A stretch of DNA of 64,000 bases, from the NCBI RefSeq assembly GCF_034427455.1, contig NZ_JAXQNN010000002.1:186001-250000 (forward strand). Direction: 5' to 3'. Shown piece by piece: positions 19,230-30,704 of the stretch (the first letter of the stretch is position 1; each line of letters starts with the position of its first letter). The DNA is from Jeotgalibacillus haloalkalitolerans (lineage in GTDB: Bacteria; Bacillota; Bacilli; Bacillales; Jeotgalibacillaceae). The notes beneath the pieces were generated by a model. That model did not search any database. It was given only the letters and a program-made list of their open reading frames with translations, and was not told the DNA's origin. The position numbers and the translations under genes were made by a program.

Positions 19230-22200
19230 ATGAGTACAGATTTGTCAAAAAGGGAAAAGTTCCGGCTGTTATTGACTCAATTAAATATGACTGGTGATCT
19301 TTATGCGGATCATTTTGAAGAAGCTGAAATAGAAAAGCTTGCTGTCCATAAAAAAGAAAAAAAGTGGCATTTTGTTTTTCAGCTGAGGTCAGTGGTTCCC
19401 TGTCAGGTGATGAAGGATTTCACTGCAAGACTCAATCAGTCATTTCAGCATATTGCACAGGTTTCATTTACGATCAGACTGGCTGATGCAGATGTGTCTG
19501 CAGATACAGTTCTTGATTATTGGGAAACCTGCCTTGAAGAGCTGCAGGGAATTGCACCGCCTCTGTTAAAACTATTAACTGTACAAAAACCTGAAGTAAA
19601 TGGAAACAAAATTACGATAAAAGTGTCTAATGAAACAGAAGGTATGCAAATCAAAAACAAATACGCAGACATTTTAAACAGCGCATTTGAAAAATGGGGT
19701 TTCGGTCCATTTGTCCTCCATACTGAAGTATCACAGGAAGGGGCCAATGAAGAGTATGAAGCCTTTGTTGAGTCTAAAAAGAAAGAAGAAGAAGAGTGGG
19801 CAAAGCAGGCACTTGTTGAAATGCAGAAGCTTGAAGAACAGAAAAATGCTGCAGATACACATACCGGACCGGTTGCAATCGGGTATTCAATTAAACCTGA
19901 CGAACCGGTCGCGATTAAGACGATCCAGGAAGAGGAGCGGAAAATTGCGATTCAGGGACTTGTATTTGATGCAGAAGTAAAAGAACTCAGAAGTGGAAGA
20001 TCACTTCTAACATTTAAAGTGACAGACTACACAGACTCTATTCTTGTTAAAATGTTCTCACGTGACAAAGAAGATGCAGCTATTATGCAGCAGCTTAAAA
20101 AAGGAATGTGGGTCAGAGCAAAAGGCTCAATACAAAATGACACATTTGTAAGAGATCTGGTGATGATCGCTCAGGATGTGATGGAGATTGAACCATCACT
20201 CAGACAGGATACTTCTGATGAAAAGCGTGTAGAACTTCATTTGCATACGCCGATGAGTCAGATGGATGCTGTATCTTCAGTGTCTTCACTTGTATCCCAG
20301 GCAAAAAAATGGGGTCATAAAGCAGTAGCCATCACTGATCATGCTGTCGCACAGTCATTTCCTGAAGCGCATGCTGCAGGTGCTAAAAATGATATTAAGA
20401 TCCTGTACGGGCTTGAGGCAAATCTGGTAGACGACGGTGTGCCGATTGCGTATAACACATCTGACAGAGAGCTCGAAACAGAGTCGTATATTGTCTTTGA
20501 CGTTGAGACAACAGGATTATCAGCGGTTTACGATAAAATCATTGAACTTGCTGCAGTTAAAGTAAAAGAAGGGGAAATCGTGGACAGATTTGAGCGATTT
20601 GCAAATCCTCACCACCCATTATCTGCTACAACGATCAACCTTACAGGAATTACAGATGATATGGTCAGGGACGCACCTGAAATAGAAGAAGTACTTGCTG
20701 ACTTTAAGGAATGGTGTCAGGATGATACGCTAGTTGCGCATAATGCTTCTTTTGATATGGGCTTTCTTAATGTGGGATATAAGCGTGCCGGTATGGAGAA
20801 AGCAGCTAATCCGGTCATTGATACACTTGAACTTGCACGATTTTTACATCCGGAATTTAAGAATCACAGATTGAATACACTTGCGAAGAAGTTTGACGTG
20901 GAGCTTACCCAGCATCACCGTGCCATTTTTGATGCGGAAGCAACAGGCTATATTCTGGCCAGACTGCTAAAAGAAGCTAAAGAAAAAGGCATTACAAATC
21001 ATAATCAGCTGAATGATTATATGGGTGAAGGGGATGCCTTCAAACGTGCAAGACCAAATCACATTACGATTTTAGCTAAAACACAGGCCGGTCTTAAAAA
21101 TTTGTTTAAGCTTGTATCGATCTCACACCTTGAGTATTTTTACCGGGTGCCGCGGATTCCAAGGTCACTTTTGAATAAACACAGAGAAGGTCTATTGATC
21201 GGATCAGCTTGTGATAAAGGTGAAATCTTCGAAGGGATGATGCAAAAATCACCTGAAGAAGTGGAAGAGCTAGCTGATTTTTATGATTACATTGAAGTGC
21301 AGCCTCCTGCAGCCTATCAGCATTTAATAGACTTAGAGTTAGTCAGAGATGAAGAGAATCTGAAAGAGATCATTCAGAAGGTTGTAGGTTTTGCAGATAA
21401 AATGAATATCCCGGCAGTGGCAACTGGTAACGTTCACTATGTAAATCAGGAAGATAAAATTTACAGAGAGATTCTAATTGCTTCCCAGGGCGGAGCGAAC
21501 CCTTTAAATCGTCACAAGCTGCCTGATGTTCATTTCAGAACAACGAATGAAATGCTTGATGCGTTTGCATTTGTAGGTAAAGACAAAGCGAAAGAAATCG
21601 TTATAGATAACACAAATAAAATTGCTGACATGATTGAAGAAGTCACGCCAATCAAAGATGAACTCTATACACCTAAAATTGAAGGTGCAGATGAAGAAAT
21701 GCGTGAGATGAGTTATGGGATGGCGAGAAGCATCTATGGCGATGAACTGCCTGAAATTGTAGAAGCAAGGCTTGAGAAAGAATTAAAAAGTATTATTGGT
21801 CACGGCTTTGCGGTTATCTATCTGATTTCTCACAAACTCGTAAAAAAATCGCTGATCGACGGGTATCTGGTAGGTTCACGGGGTTCTGTCGGATCCTCAT
21901 TTGTTGCAACAATGACAGAGATCACAGAGGTCAACCCGCTGCCGCCTCATTACGTCTGTCCTGAATGTAAGCAGTCCGAGTTTTTTAATGACGGTTCTGT
22001 AGGTTCAGGTTTTGACCTTGATGATAAGGACTGTCCTGAGTGTCATGTTCCTTATATAAAAGACGGTCAGGATATTCCTTTTGAAACCTTCCTTGGTTTT
22101 AAAGGTGACAAAGTTCCTGATATTGACTTGAACTTCAGTGGCGAATATCAGCCTGTAGCGCACAATTACACAAAAGTACTCTTTGGTGAAGACTACGTTT

Positions 22201-23537
22201 ACCGTGCAGGTACAATCGGTACAGTTGCTGATAAAACGGCCTTCGGTTATGTAAAAGGATATGCGGGTGACAATAACCTTCATTTCAGAGGAGCAGAGGT
22301 TGAAAGGCTGGCTGGCGGATGCACAGGGGTTAAGCGGACAACCGGTCAGCACCCGGGCGGTATAATCGTTGTTCCTGATTATATGGATATTTACGATTTT
22401 ACACCGATTCAGTTTCCTGCAAACTCAAGTGAATCTGAATGGAAAACAACTCATTTTGACTTCCATTCAATCCACGACAACCTCTTGAAGCTGGATATAC
22501 TCGGTCACGATGATCCGACAGTGATCAGAATGCTGCAGGATCTGTCCGGAATCGATCCGAAGACCATCCCGACTGATGACCCTGAAGTGATGAAAATATT
22601 CAGCGGAACCGAGTCACTCGGTGTAACTCAGGAACAGATTATGTGTAAAACCGGAACACTTGGCATTCCTGAGTTTGGAACGCGGTTTGTCAGACAGATG
22701 CTTGAGGATACAAAACCGACCACATTCTCGGAGCTTGTTCAGATTTCAGGACTTTCACACGGAACGGATGTATGGCTCGGTAACGCTCAGGAACTGATTC
22801 ATAATGGGATCTGTGAGCTGTCAGATGTAATCGGCTGCCGTGATGATATTATGGTGTATCTGATCTATCAGGGACTTGAACCTTCACTGGCTTTTAAAAT
22901 TATGGAGTTTGTCCGTAAAGGAAAAGGCCTATCACCTGAGTGGGAAGAGGAAATGAAAAATAACGGTGTGCCTGACTGGTATATTGATTCATGTAAAAAG
23001 ATTAAATATATGTTTCCAAAAGCTCACGCAGCAGCCTACGTATTAATGGCTGTTAGAATCGCCTATTTCAAAGTGCATCATCCGATTTTATACTATGCAG
23101 CTTACTTTACTGTGCGTGCAGAGGATTTCGATCTTGAAGCAATGGCAGCCGGGTCCCAGGCGATCAAGGCGAAGATTGAAGGAATCAATGCAAAAGGCCT
23201 TGATGCTTCACCGAAGGAAAAAAGTTTGCTGACAGTGCTTGAACTGTGTCTTGAAATGGTTGAAAGAGGTTATACTTTTAAACAAGTGGACCTTTATAAG
23301 TCAGATGCCAAAGAGTTTAAGATTGAAGGCAATTCATTAATTCCGCCATTCAATGCGATCCCCGGTCTTGGAACGAATGCCGCGATCAATATTGTTGAAG
23401 CCAGAAAAAATGGGGAGTTTCTTTCGAAAGAGGATCTTCAAAAGCGCGGGAAGGTTTCTAAGACAATTATTGAGTATCTGGATTCTCAGGGGTGCCTTGC
23501 CGGTCTGCCTGATCAGAATCAATTATCGCTATTTTAA
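19230..23537 (+). CDS. polC: DNA polymerase III PolC (alpha subunit with proofreading exonuclease)
   Basis: Main replicative polymerase of low-GC Gram-positives. I start at 19230 because AAAAAGGAGG (19215-19224) sits 5 bp upstream. The longer frame from 19194 begins inside a palindrome. The 1435 residues match the usual length of about 1437. Domain order: N-terminal domain, OB fold (about 240-320), and PHP domain with [14 protein letters not shown] (from 335). The PHP is split by a DnaQ exonuclease with DVETTG (D424, E426). Then a Cys-x2-Cys pair zinc site (CPEC twice), the catalytic PDIDLNFSG (D964, D966), and a helix-hairpin-helix C-terminal region follow. Confidence 0.97.
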   Translation: MSTDLSKREKFRLLLTQLNMTGDLYADHFEEAEIEKLAVHKKEKKWHFVFQLRSVVPCQVMKDFTARLNQSFQHIAQVSFTIRLADADVSADTVLDYWETCLEELQGIAPPLLKLLTVQKPEVNGNKITIKVSNETEGMQIKNKYADILNSAFEKWGFGPFVLHTEVSQEGANEEYEAFVESKKKEEEEWAKQALVEMQKLEEQKNAADTHTGPVAIGYSIKPDEPVAIKTIQEEERKIAIQGLVFDAEVKELRSGRSLLTFKVTDYTDSILVKMFSRDKEDAAIMQQLKKGMWVRAKGSIQNDTFVRDLVMIAQDVMEIEPSLRQDTSDEKRVELHLHTPMSQMDAVSSVSSLVSQAKKWGHKAVAITDHAVAQSFPEAHAAGAKNDIKILYGLEANLVDDGVPIAYNTSDRELETESYIVFDVETTGLSAVYDKIIELAAVKVKEGEIVDRFERFANPHHPLSATTINLTGITDDMVRDAPEIEEVLADFKEWCQDDTLVAHNASFDMGFLNVGYKRAGMEKAANPVIDTLELARFLHPEFKNHRLNTLAKKFDVELTQHHRAIFDAEATGYILARLLKEAKEKGITNHNQLNDYMGEGDAFKRARPNHITILAKTQAGLKNLFKLVSISHLEYFYRVPRIPRSLLNKHREGLLIGSACDKGEIFEGMMQKSPEEVEELADFYDYIEVQPPAAYQHLIDLELVRDEENLKEIIQKVVGFADKMNIPAVATGNVHYVNQEDKIYREILIASQGGANPLNRHKLPDVHFRTTNEMLDAFAFVGKDKAKEIVIDNTNKIADMIEEVTPIKDELYTPKIEGADEEMREMSYGMARSIYGDELPEIVEARLEKELKSIIGHGFAVIYLISHKLVKKSLIDGYLVGSRGSVGSSFVATMTEITEVNPLPPHYVCPECKQSEFFNDGSVGSGFDLDDKDCPECHVPYIKDGQDIPFETFLGFKGDKVPDIDLNFSGEYQPVAHNYTKVLFGEDYVYRAGTIGTVADKTAFGYVKGYAGDNNLHFRGAEVERLAGGCTGVKRTTGQHPGGIIVVPDYMDIYDFTPIQFPANSSESEWKTTHFDFHSIHDNLLKLDILGHDDPTVIRMLQDLSGIDPKTIPTDDPEVMKIFSGTESLGVTQEQIMCKTGTLGIPEFGTRFVRQMLEDTKPTTFSELVQISGLSHGTDVWLGNAQELIHNGICELSDVIGCRDDIMVYLIYQGLEPSLAFKIMEFVRKGKGLSPEWEEEMKNNGVPDWYIDSCKKIKYMFPKAHAAAYVLMAVRIAYFKVHHPILYYAAYFTVRAEDFDLEAMAAGSQAIKAKIEGINAKGLDASPKEKSLLTVLELCLEMVERGYTFKQVDLYKSDAKEFKIEGNSLIPPFNAIPGLGTNAAINIVEARKNGEFLSKEDLQKRGKVSKTIIEYLDSQGCLAGLPDQNQLSLF

Positions 23538-23542
23538 GCCAT

Positions 23543-23571
23543 TTGCACGGGTTCGCAATATATGGTATTAT
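23543..23571 (+). promoter_or_regulatory. Sigma-A promoter of the rimP-nusA-infB operon
   Basis: TTGCAC (23543-23548), 17-bp spacer, TATTAT (23566-23571). It begins 5 bp after the polC stop; transcription would start near 23578, giving a leader of about 96 nt. Confidence 0.8.
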
Positions 23572-23603
23572 ATTCACGGAAATGTTTTAGATAACTCTGA
23601 CGT

Positions 23604-23640
23604 CAAAAGAGTGGGTGCCGCCCGCTCTTTTGTGTTGTTT
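23604..23640 (+). terminator. Leader hairpin before rimP, candidate NusA-dependent attenuator
   Basis: CAAAAGAGTGGG (23604-23615) pairs with CCCGCTCTTTTG (23621-23632), one T-G pair, loop TGCCG, followed by the interrupted T-run TGTTGTTTC. In B. subtilis the equivalent leader terminator needs NusA and autoregulates this operon. A strong stem with a broken U-tract is what such a site should look like. Confidence 0.75.
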
Positions 23641-23673
23641 CAGGCATTTTTCAGAGAATGATGGAGGAAACAG

Positions 23674-24141
23674 ATGAGTAAAATTACAGAACTAACTGAA
23701 GAACTTGTAAACCCAATTCTAGAGGATATGAACCTTGAACTAGTAGATGTGGAGTTTGTGAAGGAAGGATCTAACTGGTTTCTTCGTGTGTTCATCGATA
23801 AAGAGTCCGGCGTTGATATTGAAGAATGCGGGATTGTGAGTGAACGTTTAAGTGAGAAACTGGATGAGCTCGATCCAATTCAGCAGAACTATTTTCTTGA
23901 AGTCTCGTCTCCAGGTGCTGAGCGCCCTCTGAAAAAGGAAAAGGACTTTCACAATGCAATTGGCAAACAGGTATATGTAAAAACATATGAGCCAATCGAT
24001 GGCATGAAAGAAATAGAAGGCGTACTGGACAATTATGATGGAGAATCACTGAATATCACAGTGACCATCAAAACGAGAAAAAAAGAAATCACAGTTCCGA
24101 AAGAAAAAGTTGCTAAAGCAAGATTAGCCGTTACATTTTAA
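23674..24141 (+). CDS. rimP: Ribosome maturation factor RimP
   Basis: RimP (YlxS) helps assemble the 30S subunit. The 155 residues form the usual alpha/beta N-terminal domain ([20 protein letters not shown]) and a C-terminal Sm-like domain. The [16 protein letters not shown] signature lies between them. The ATG at 23674 follows TGGAGGAA. First gene of the nusA operon, behind the promoter and attenuator-like leader. Confidence 0.96.
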   Translation: MSKITELTEELVNPILEDMNLELVDVEFVKEGSNWFLRVFIDKESGVDIEECGIVSERLSEKLDELDPIQQNYFLEVSSPGAERPLKKEKDFHNAIGKQVYVKTYEPIDGMKEIEGVLDNYDGESLNITVTIKTRKKEITVPKEKVAKARLAVTF

Positions 24142-24162
24142 CCGGTGAAAGGAGAGAAAAAA

Positions 24163-25287
24163 ATGAGTACTGAATTACTCGATGCGCTCACATATCTTGA
24201 GAAAGAAAAAGGTATTGACCGCGATGTACTGATTGATGCAATTGAAGCAGCACTTGTATCTGCTTATAAGCGCAACTTTAATCAGGCACAGAATGTCCGT
24301 GTTGATTTAAACCTTGATAACGGATCCATGCGTGTATTTGCCAGAAAAGAAGTTGTAGATGAAGTATTTGATTCACGACTTGAAATTTCAATTGATGATG
24401 CACACGAAATTGATCCTGCTTATGAAGTTGGAGATATTGTTGAGCTTGAAGTAACACCGCGTGACTTTGGCCGTATTGCAGCACAAACTGCAAAGCAGGT
24501 TGTCACACAGCGTGTCAGAGAGGCAGAAAGAGGCATCATCTATACTGAATTTGTTGACCGTGAAGATGATATCATGACTGGTATTGTTCAGCGTCAGGAC
24601 CACAGATTTATATATGTGGCGCTAGGCAAAATTGAGGCATTGCTTCCTTTAAATGAGCAAATGCCGAATGAATCATATAAGCCGCATGACCGGATTAAGG
24701 TTTATATTACAAAAGTTGAGAGAACAACTAAGGGCCCTCAGATCTTTGTTTCAAGAACACATCCGGGACTGCTTAAGCGTCTGTTTGAAATTGAAGTACC
24801 TGAAATCTTTGACGGTACAGTAGAAATCAAATCAGTATCACGCGAAGCAGGAGACCGCTCTAAAATTTCAGTGCACTCTGATAATGAAGAAGTGGATGCA
24901 GTTGGTGCATGTGTCGGTGCCAAGGGTGGCCGTGTACAGGCAGTCGTCAATGAACTGAAGGGTGAAAAGATTGATATTGTTGAATGGTCAGAAGACCCGA
25001 CTGTATTTGTTGCGAATGCACTCAGCCCTTCGAAGGTTGTAGATGTACAGGTGAACGAAGAAGATAAGGCAACTACTGTAGTTGTGCCTGATTATCAACT
25101 TTCACTGGCAATCGGAAAGCGCGGACAGAACGCAAGACTTGCAGCGAAGCTGACAGGCTGGAAGATCGATATTAAGAGTGAAACAGATGCACGTGAGATG
25201 GGTATTTTCCCACGCGATGATCAGCCGCTTTTCTCAGATGAAGATATGGAAAATTCATTCTCATATCCGGATGACGACATCGAGTAA
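24163..25287 (+). CDS. nusA: Transcription termination/antitermination factor NusA
   Basis: NusA binds RNA polymerase and nascent RNA, promoting pausing and hairpin termination. I start at 24163 ([17 protein letters not shown]) because AAAGGAGAG precedes it and the family begins there. The upstream in-frame ATG at 24145 reads through the ribosome site. The 374 residues contain the N-terminal polymerase-binding domain, an S1 domain (about 135-200) and two KH domains ([28 protein letters not shown]). The acidic end is short, and the extra AR repeats of enteric NusA are missing, as in other Firmicutes. Confidence 0.97.
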   Translation: MSTELLDALTYLEKEKGIDRDVLIDAIEAALVSAYKRNFNQAQNVRVDLNLDNGSMRVFARKEVVDEVFDSRLEISIDDAHEIDPAYEVGDIVELEVTPRDFGRIAAQTAKQVVTQRVREAERGIIYTEFVDREDDIMTGIVQRQDHRFIYVALGKIEALLPLNEQMPNESYKPHDRIKVYITKVERTTKGPQIFVSRTHPGLLKRLFEIEVPEIFDGTVEIKSVSREAGDRSKISVHSDNEEVDAVGACVGAKGGRVQAVVNELKGEKIDIVEWSEDPTVFVANALSPSKVVDVQVNEEDKATTVVVPDYQLSLAIGKRGQNARLAAKLTGWKIDIKSETDAREMGIFPRDDQPLFSDEDMENSFSYPDDDIE

Positions 25288-25301
25288 AGGAGTTCATTCC
25301 A

Positions 25302-25577
25302 GTGACAAAGAAACGTAAAATACCTTTACGGAAATGTGTTGCAACGCATGAAATGAAAGAAAAAAAAGAAATGATCCGCATCGTCCGTTCAAAAGAAGGG
25401 ATCGTATCAATTGATCCTACCGGAAAGAAATCAGGACGCGGCGCATATTTATCTAAAGATAAAGAAGCAATATTGAAAGCCAGAAAGAAAAATGTATTAG
25501 CAAGCCACTTAGAAGCTGAAGTACCGGATGAACTGTATGACGAGCTTCTTGCATATGTGGAAGCGGGACACAAATGA
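25302..25577 (+). CDS. rnpM: RnpM (YlxR), RNase P modulator
   Basis: A small RNA-binding protein of the YlxR family, reported in B. subtilis to bind RNase P RNA and modulate the enzyme. The 91 residues show the family core [20 protein letters not shown] and the [10 protein letters not shown] loop. The GTG start at 25302 is supported by AAAGGAG 9 bp upstream, which overlaps the nusA stop. The stop overlaps the ylxQ start (ATGA). Confidence 0.93.
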   Translation: MTKKRKIPLRKCVATHEMKEKKEMIRIVRSKEGIVSIDPTGKKSGRGAYLSKDKEAILKARKKNVLASHLEAEVPDELYDELLAYVEAGHK

Positions 25578-25882
25578 GACAGCCGCAATGGATGTCATTA
25601 TTGGGTCTTGCGACTCGGGCAGGAAAAGTAATATCCGGCGAAGAATTAGTAGTAAAAGAGATCAGAAACAGTAAAGCAAAGCTTGTTTTACTGTCAGAAG
25701 ATGCCTCTGCCAACACGCAGAAAAAAGTGACGGATAAAGCATCTTACTACCACGTTCCAGTCAGAATGGTGAATGACCGTTATACACTTGGACAACTGAT
25801 CGGCAAGGACGCAAGAGTAACAGTTGCTGTTCTTGATAAAGGCTTCGCCGATAAACTGATCTCACTGCTCGACGAATCTTAA
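25574..25882 (+). CDS. ylxQ: YlxQ, L7Ae-family RNA-binding protein
   Basis: A 102-residue member of the L7Ae/L30e/S12e family, which bind kink-turn RNA. The family pattern is visible in [20 protein letters not shown], the [12 protein letters not shown] strand, and the C-terminal [12 protein letters not shown]. The cellular target of YlxQ is not firmly known. It overlaps rnpM by 4 bp and precedes infB by 13 bp. Confidence 0.93.
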   Translation: MRQPQWMSLLGLATRAGKVISGEELVVKEIRNSKAKLVLLSEDASANTQKKVTDKASYYHVPVRMVNDRYTLGQLIGKDARVTVAVLDKGFADKLISLLDES

Positions 25883-25895
25883 CGGGGGTGAACGA

Positions 25896-28043
25896 ATGAG
25901 TAAGGTACGTGTATATGAATACGCAAAAAAACAGAATGTCACCAGTAAAGAAGTAATTGATAAATTAAAAACGATGAATATTGAAGTGAAAAACCACATG
26001 GCAGCGTTGGAAAGTGATGCTGTAGCGAAACTGGATAAAGCTTATACAGGAGGTCAGAGTCAATCTGCCAAACCTCAAAATAAGCCTCAAAACCAAAACC
26101 GCACAGGCGGTCAGCAAAACCGTGGAGGCCAGGGTGGCGGACCACAGGGTAACCGTGGCGGTAAAGGCGGCCAGCAGGGTGGCAAAGGCCGCGGCCAGCA
26201 GCGCCCGGGACAAAACAGAGGCGGTAAGAACAACCGTAACCAAAAGAACAAGCAGCCATTCACTCCAACGCCAATGAAGCCTAGAGAGCTTCCTGAAAAA
26301 ATTACTTTTACGGAGTCTCTTACAGTAGCAGAGCTTGCGAAAAAACTTCACAGAGAACCTTCTGAAGTTGTTAAAAAGCTCTTCATGGTTGGCGTTATGG
26401 CAACAGTAAATCAGGAACTTGATAAAGATGCAATTGAGCTGATCTGTGAGGATTACGGTGTTGAGGTTGAAGAAGAAATTCTTGTTGATTCAACAGATCT
26501 GGAAACATATTTCGAGGAAGAATCAGATGCTGATAAGCTGGTAGAACGTCCATCAGTTGTAACAATTATGGGACACGTCGATCACGGTAAAACTACACTT
26601 CTTGATTCAATCCGTAAAACAAAGGTAACTGAAGGCGAAGCTGGTGGTATTACACAGCATATCGGTGCCTACCAGATCGAAAACGATGACAAGAAAATCA
26701 CTTTCCTTGATACACCTGGACACGCTGCTTTTACAACAATGCGTGCACGTGGTGCAAAGGTAACGGATATTACAATTCTTGTTGTTGCAGCTGATGACGG
26801 TGTGATGCCTCAGACTGTTGAAGCAATCAATCATGCGAAAGCAGCAGAAGTACCAATCATTATTGCAGTGAATAAAATGGACAAGCCTTCAGCTAACCCG
26901 GATCGTGTTATGCAGGAGCTGACTGAACATGGTCTTGTACCGGAAGCATGGGGCGGGGATACGATTTTCGTTCCTGTATCAGCGTTGACAGGCGATGGCA
27001 TTGACAGCCTGCTTGAAATGATCGTTCTTGTGTCGGAAGTTGAAGAATTAAAAGCAGATCCGACTCGCCGTGCAATGGGTACAGTGATTGAAGCTGAGCT
27101 TGACAAAGGCCGTGGATCAGTTGCCACACTTCTTGTACAGGACGGTACACTCCGCGTTGGAGATCCGATTGTTGTGGGTACTACGTTCGGCCGTGTTCGT
27201 GCGATGGTCAACGATGTTGGCCGCCGTGTGAAAGAAGCTGGACCATCAACACCTGTTGAAATTACAGGTTTGAATGATGTGCCGCTTGCCGGTGACCGTT
27301 TTGTTGTATTTGAAGACGAAAAAACAGCACGCTCTATCGGTGAATCACGTGCTCAACAGGCACTTCAGGCCCAGCGTGGAGAAAAGACGCGTGTATCTCT
27401 TGATAACCTGTTCGAACAAATGAAACAGGGCGAGATGAAGGATCTGAATGTAATTGTTAAAGGTGACGTTCAGGGTTCTGTAGAAGCAGTAGCTGCTTCA
27501 CTGCTTAAGATTGAGGTCGAAGGTGTTAATGTTAAAATCATTCACACAGCAGTTGGTGCGATCACAGAATCTGATATTACGCTTGCTGCCGCTTCTAATG
27601 CAATTGTAATCGGATTTAACGTCCGTCCTGATGCAAATGCAAAACGTGCAGCAGATGCAGAACAAGTTGACGTGAGACTTCATAGAATTATTTATAAGGT
27701 CATTGAAGAGATTGAGTCTGCAATGACAGGTCTCCTTGACCCTGAATATGAAGAAAAAGTGATCGGTCAGGCTGAAGTCCGTCAGACATTCAAAGTTTCA
27801 AAAGTTGGAACAATTGCCGGAAGTTATGTAACAGAAGGTAAAATTACGCGTGATAGCGGCGTCAGATTAATCCGTGACGGCATCGTCGTATTTGAAGGCG
27901 AACTCGATACGCTGAAACGTTATAAAGATGATGCCAAAGAAGTAGCAAAAGGCTACGAGTGTGGTATTACACTTAAAAACTATAATGATGTAAAAGAAGG
28001 GGACATTTTTGAAGCGTTTGTGATGGAAGAAATCAAACGCTGA
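25896..28043 (+). CDS. infB: Translation initiation factor IF-2
   Basis: IF-2 is the GTPase that places fMet-tRNA on the 30S subunit and joins the 50S. The 715 residues begin with an IF2_N fold ([20 protein letters not shown]). Then comes a striking Gly/Arg/Gln/Asn low-complexity region (about 50-120), a second IF2_N-like domain, and the G domain. The G domain has GHVDHGKT (226-233), DTPGHAAF and NKMDKPSA. Domains II, III and IV, the last binding the initiator tRNA, complete it. It starts behind CGGGGGTGA. The last base of its TGA stop is the A of the ylxP ATG. Confidence 0.97.
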   Translation: MSKVRVYEYAKKQNVTSKEVIDKLKTMNIEVKNHMAALESDAVAKLDKAYTGGQSQSAKPQNKPQNQNRTGGQQNRGGQGGGPQGNRGGKGGQQGGKGRGQQRPGQNRGGKNNRNQKNKQPFTPTPMKPRELPEKITFTESLTVAELAKKLHREPSEVVKKLFMVGVMATVNQELDKDAIELICEDYGVEVEEEILVDSTDLETYFEEESDADKLVERPSVVTIMGHVDHGKTTLLDSIRKTKVTEGEAGGITQHIGAYQIENDDKKITFLDTPGHAAFTTMRARGAKVTDITILVVAADDGVMPQTVEAINHAKAAEVPIIIAVNKMDKPSANPDRVMQELTEHGLVPEAWGGDTIFVPVSALTGDGIDSLLEMIVLVSEVEELKADPTRRAMGTVIEAELDKGRGSVATLLVQDGTLRVGDPIVVGTTFGRVRAMVNDVGRRVKEAGPSTPVEITGLNDVPLAGDRFVVFEDEKTARSIGESRAQQALQAQRGEKTRVSLDNLFEQMKQGEMKDLNVIVKGDVQGSVEAVAASLLKIEVEGVNVKIIHTAVGAITESDITLAAASNAIVIGFNVRPDANAKRAADAEQVDVRLHRIIYKVIEEIESAMTGLLDPEYEEKVIGQAEVRQTFKVSKVGTIAGSYVTEGKITRDSGVRLIRDGIVVFEGELDTLKRYKDDAKEVAKGYECGITLKNYNDVKEGDIFEAFVMEEIKR

Positions 28044-28321
28044 TGATTGTCAGAGCTGAATGTGAATTTCACTTGCCTCTTTCACACTCATTAAAAGATA
28101 AGAGATCTGTGTTAAAACGGGTCCTTACGAGGGTAAAGCAAAAGTATAATGTTTCCGCTGCTGAGACAGACTATCAGGATAAGTGGCAGCGAACAGTAAT
28201 TGAATTGGTTTCAGCAGCTGCAGATTATGCAGCTGCTGAAATTGAAATTAAACGGGCAATATCACTGATGGAATCTTTTCCGGAGTGGGAACCCGTTGCT
28301 GCCGAGATAGAAAGACTTTAA
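28043..28321 (+). CDS. ylxP: YlxP, DUF503 family protein
   Basis: A 92-residue DUF503 protein, a small ferredoxin-like fold found next to infB/rbfA across Firmicutes. The signature [20 protein letters not shown] is present, followed by the [15 protein letters not shown] strand-helix. Its molecular job is not established; context points to ribosome assembly or translation. It overlaps infB by one base. Confidence 0.92.
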   Translation: MIVRAECEFHLPLSHSLKDKRSVLKRVLTRVKQKYNVSAAETDYQDKWQRTVIELVSAAADYAAAEIEIKRAISLMESFPEWEPVAAEIERL

Positions 28322-28356
28322 CGGAAACAAATCTTCTTGATAAGAGGTGGCATGTT

Positions 28357-28701
28357 ATGTCATTGCGCTCAAACAGAGTCGGAGAACAAATGAAGAAAGA
28401 GCTTGGCGATATTATTGGCCGTAAGATTAAAGATCCGAGAATCGGCTTTGTAACAGTAACCGATGTTGAAGTCACAGGTGACCTTCAGCAGGCGACTGTA
28501 TACATTACAGTACTTGGTGATGAAGAACAGCGTGAAAACACACTTCGCGGCCTTGCTAAAGCAAAAGGATTTATCCGTTCTGAAATTGGACAGAGAATCA
28601 GGCTGAGAAAGACACCTGAACTGTTATTTGAATTCGATGAATCAATTGAAACGGGTAACCGGATTGAATCATTGATTCGTGATTTAAAGGAACGTGAATA
28701 A
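28357..28701 (+). CDS. rbfA: Ribosome-binding factor A
   Basis: RbfA binds the 30S subunit during maturation of the 16S rRNA 5' end. The ATG at 28357 follows AGAGGTGG with 6 bp spacing and gives 114 residues. The frame is open from 28285 but those extra 24 residues overlap ylxP and do not resemble the family. KH-type fold signatures include [28 protein letters not shown] and [17 protein letters not shown] terminator follows. Confidence 0.95.
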   Translation: MSLRSNRVGEQMKKELGDIIGRKIKDPRIGFVTVTDVEVTGDLQQATVYITVLGDEEQRENTLRGLAKAKGFIRSEIGQRIRLRKTPELLFEFDESIETGNRIESLIRDLKERE

Positions 28702-28709
28702 GAAAAATG

Positions 28710-28741
28710 GCAGGCAGATTACATTCTGTCTGCTTTTTTTG
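28710..28741 (+). terminator. Terminator after rbfA
   Basis: GCAGGCAGA (28710-28718) pairs with TCTGTCTGC (28725-28733), one G-T pair, followed by at least seven T's. Confidence 0.85.
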
Positions 28742-28779
28742 AATGGAAATCCGGATAACTAAAATGAACAGGAGTAATG

Positions 28780-29694
28780 ATGATGAACGGCATACTACCA
28801 CTCTGGAAAGAACCCGGTATGACTTCCCACGACTGCGTATTTAAAGTCAGAAAAATTCTAAAAACGAAAAAAGTAGGTCACACTGGTACACTTGACCCTG
28901 ATGTTGATGGTGTTCTGCCAATTTGTATTGGCCGGGCCACGAAAATCGCAGAATACATAACTGAAGCAGGAAAATCCTACAGAGCACAAATTGTGATCGG
29001 TGAATCAACTGAAACCGAAGACGCTTCAGGGAAAGTAATTGAAAAGAAAACAGTTGATCAACCATTTACGCTTGAACAGCTGCAGAAAGCTGCAGTACAA
29101 CTTAGGGGGGATATTGAACAGACGCCTCCTATGTACTCTGCAGTTAAAGTAAATGGGAAAAGACTGTACGAATATGCCAGAGAAGGTAAAGTAATCGAAC
29201 GTCCCTCGAGAGTCGTGCGTATTAATGAAATTGCGATCGATGAGTCTTCTCTTCATTTTGACGAATCCAATCACACTTTTATGTTTGAAGCGGATATCTC
29301 CTGCGGTAAAGGTACATATATCAGAACGCTGGCTGTAATGATCGGGGAATACCTTGGATACCCTGGGCATATGTCAAAATTAACAAGAACTTCCTCTGCC
29401 CAATTTACAGCCTCTGACTGCGTCACACTGGAAGAGCTGGCAGCACTTTCTGATCAGCAGGCTGTATTAAAACCAATGGAACTCGGTTTATCCGGATTGA
29501 AGAAGATCTCAGTAAGTGATACAGTTGCTAGTAAAGTGAAACATGGTGCGGTATTACCAGTGACTCCCGATTGGCCCGCAGAAATGGGAGAGCCGGTAGC
29601 TGTATTTGATCAGCAGAAAGTTTTGGCTATTTATCACCTACATCCGGAAAAGGCTGGAATGATGAAGCCAGTAAAAGTGATTTGGACAGGATGA
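28780..29694 (+). CDS. truB: tRNA pseudouridine-55 synthase
   Basis: TruB makes pseudouridine 55 in the T-loop of tRNAs. The catalytic Asp lies in GHTGTLDPDVDGVLP; the PMYSAVKVNGKRLYEYAREG motif and the C-terminal PUA-like domain are present. Three consecutive ATG codons (28777, 28780, 28783) follow AGGAG (28769-28773). I chose the middle one for spacing and for alignment with the usual M-x-N-G start; the true start could be either neighbour. Length about 304 residues is normal. Confidence 0.95.
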   Translation: MMNGILPLWKEPGMTSHDCVFKVRKILKTKKVGHTGTLDPDVDGVLPICIGRATKIAEYITEAGKSYRAQIVIGESTETEDASGKVIEKKTVDQPFTLEQLQKAAVQLRGDIEQTPPMYSAVKVNGKRLYEYAREGKVIERPSRVVRINEIAIDESSLHFDESNHTFMFEADISCGKGTYIRTLAVMIGEYLGYPGHMSKLTRTSSAQFTASDCVTLEELAALSDQQAVLKPMELGLSGLKKISVSDTVASKVKHGAVLPVTPDWPAEMGEPVAVFDQQKVLAIYHLHPEKAGMMKPVKVIWTG

Positions 29695-29707
29695 GAAAGG
29701 AATTGTC

Positions 29708-30649
29708 ATGAAAGTATATACGCTTCACCATCCGCATGAAATGAAACAGGAAGATTTTCCTCCGATCTCAATTGCACTCGGCTTTTTTGACGGTGTTCAT
29801 CTCGGGCACCGTAAAGTCATTCAGAAGGCAATCGATTATGCGAAAGAAAATGGAATTAAAAGTGCTGTGATGACCTTTGACCCTCACCCTTCGGTTGTAC
29901 TGAGTGCCAAAAAAAGCAGTGTGCAGTACTTATCGTCTTTAGATCAAAAAATAAAAAAGATCGAAGCTTTAGGTGTTGATTACTTACTTGTTGTACGATT
30001 TACATCAGCCTTTGCGTCGCTTGAGCCTCAGGAATTTGTTGATCAGTACTTAATCGGATTAAATGCTGTGCATGTTACAGCCGGGTTTGATTATTCCTAT
30101 GGTAAGTTTGGACGAGGCAAAATGGAAACTCTTCCGTTTCATGCACGTGGAAAATTCACATCCACTACAGTTGAAAAACAGACAGATGAAAATGAAAAGA
30201 TCAGTTCAACAAGAATACGTGAACTGTTATCGCAGGGGCAGCCCGGAAAAGCGGCGCGGCTGCTTGGGATGCCACACGAAACAGAAGGGCTTGTCGTGCA
30301 TGGTGAAAAGCGCGGACGCAAAATCGGCTTTCCCACTGCTAACATTGACATTGAAAATGGACTGCTGATCCCGTCACCAGGCGTATATGCAGTAAAAATG
30401 AATGTAAATCATACATGGTATGATGGTGTCTGCAATGTAGGATATAAACCTACATTTAATGATCCGGATCAGGCGCAGCTGAGTGTTGAAGTGCACCTTT
30501 TCGAGTTTAACGACAGCATTTACGGTGAGAATGTCCGGGTGCAGTGGATAGAGCGGATCAGGAGTGAAAAGAAGTTTAATGGTATAGATGAACTCATTGC
30601 GCAAATTGAAAAAGATAAAGACAGTGCAATAGAAATTCTTAAGCGGTAA
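29708..30649 (+). CDS. ribF: Bifunctional riboflavin kinase/FAD synthetase
   Basis: RibF (RibC in B. subtilis) phosphorylates riboflavin to FMN and adenylates FMN to FAD. The 313 residues hold the N-terminal nucleotidyltransferase domain with ALGFFDGVHLGH and SSTRIRELLSQG. The C-terminal kinase domain follows, with the RKIGFPTANI motif at about 200. The ATG follows GAAAGGAAT. In B. subtilis this protein also indirectly controls FMN riboswitches. It follows truB by 13 bp. Confidence 0.96.
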   Translation: MKVYTLHHPHEMKQEDFPPISIALGFFDGVHLGHRKVIQKAIDYAKENGIKSAVMTFDPHPSVVLSAKKSSVQYLSSLDQKIKKIEALGVDYLLVVRFTSAFASLEPQEFVDQYLIGLNAVHVTAGFDYSYGKFGRGKMETLPFHARGKFTSTTVEKQTDENEKISSTRIRELLSQGQPGKAARLLGMPHETEGLVVHGEKRGRKIGFPTANIDIENGLLIPSPGVYAVKMNVNHTWYDGVCNVGYKPTFNDPDQAQLSVEVHLFEFNDSIYGENVRVQWIERIRSEKKFNGIDELIAQIEKDKDSAIEILKR

Positions 30650-30668
30650 GCCTGTGTAACTGCAGGTT

Positions 30669-30698
30669 GCAACAGCATTTTGCTTATGGTAGTATAAT
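30669..30698 (+). promoter_or_regulatory. Probable sigma-A promoter of rpsO
   Basis: A perfect -10, TATAAT (30693-30698), lies 44 bp after ribF. The -35 is weak: GCAACA (30669-30674) at an 18-bp spacing matches TTGACA only partly. Confidence comes mainly from the -10 and position. Confidence 0.55.
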
Positions 30699-30704
30699 CA
30701 TGTA

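Noticed and set aside
23353-23661. 102-codon + strand frame overlapping the end of polC
   Set aside because: Mostly in another frame of polC, and its tail covers the promoter and leader hairpin of rimP; no family resemblance.
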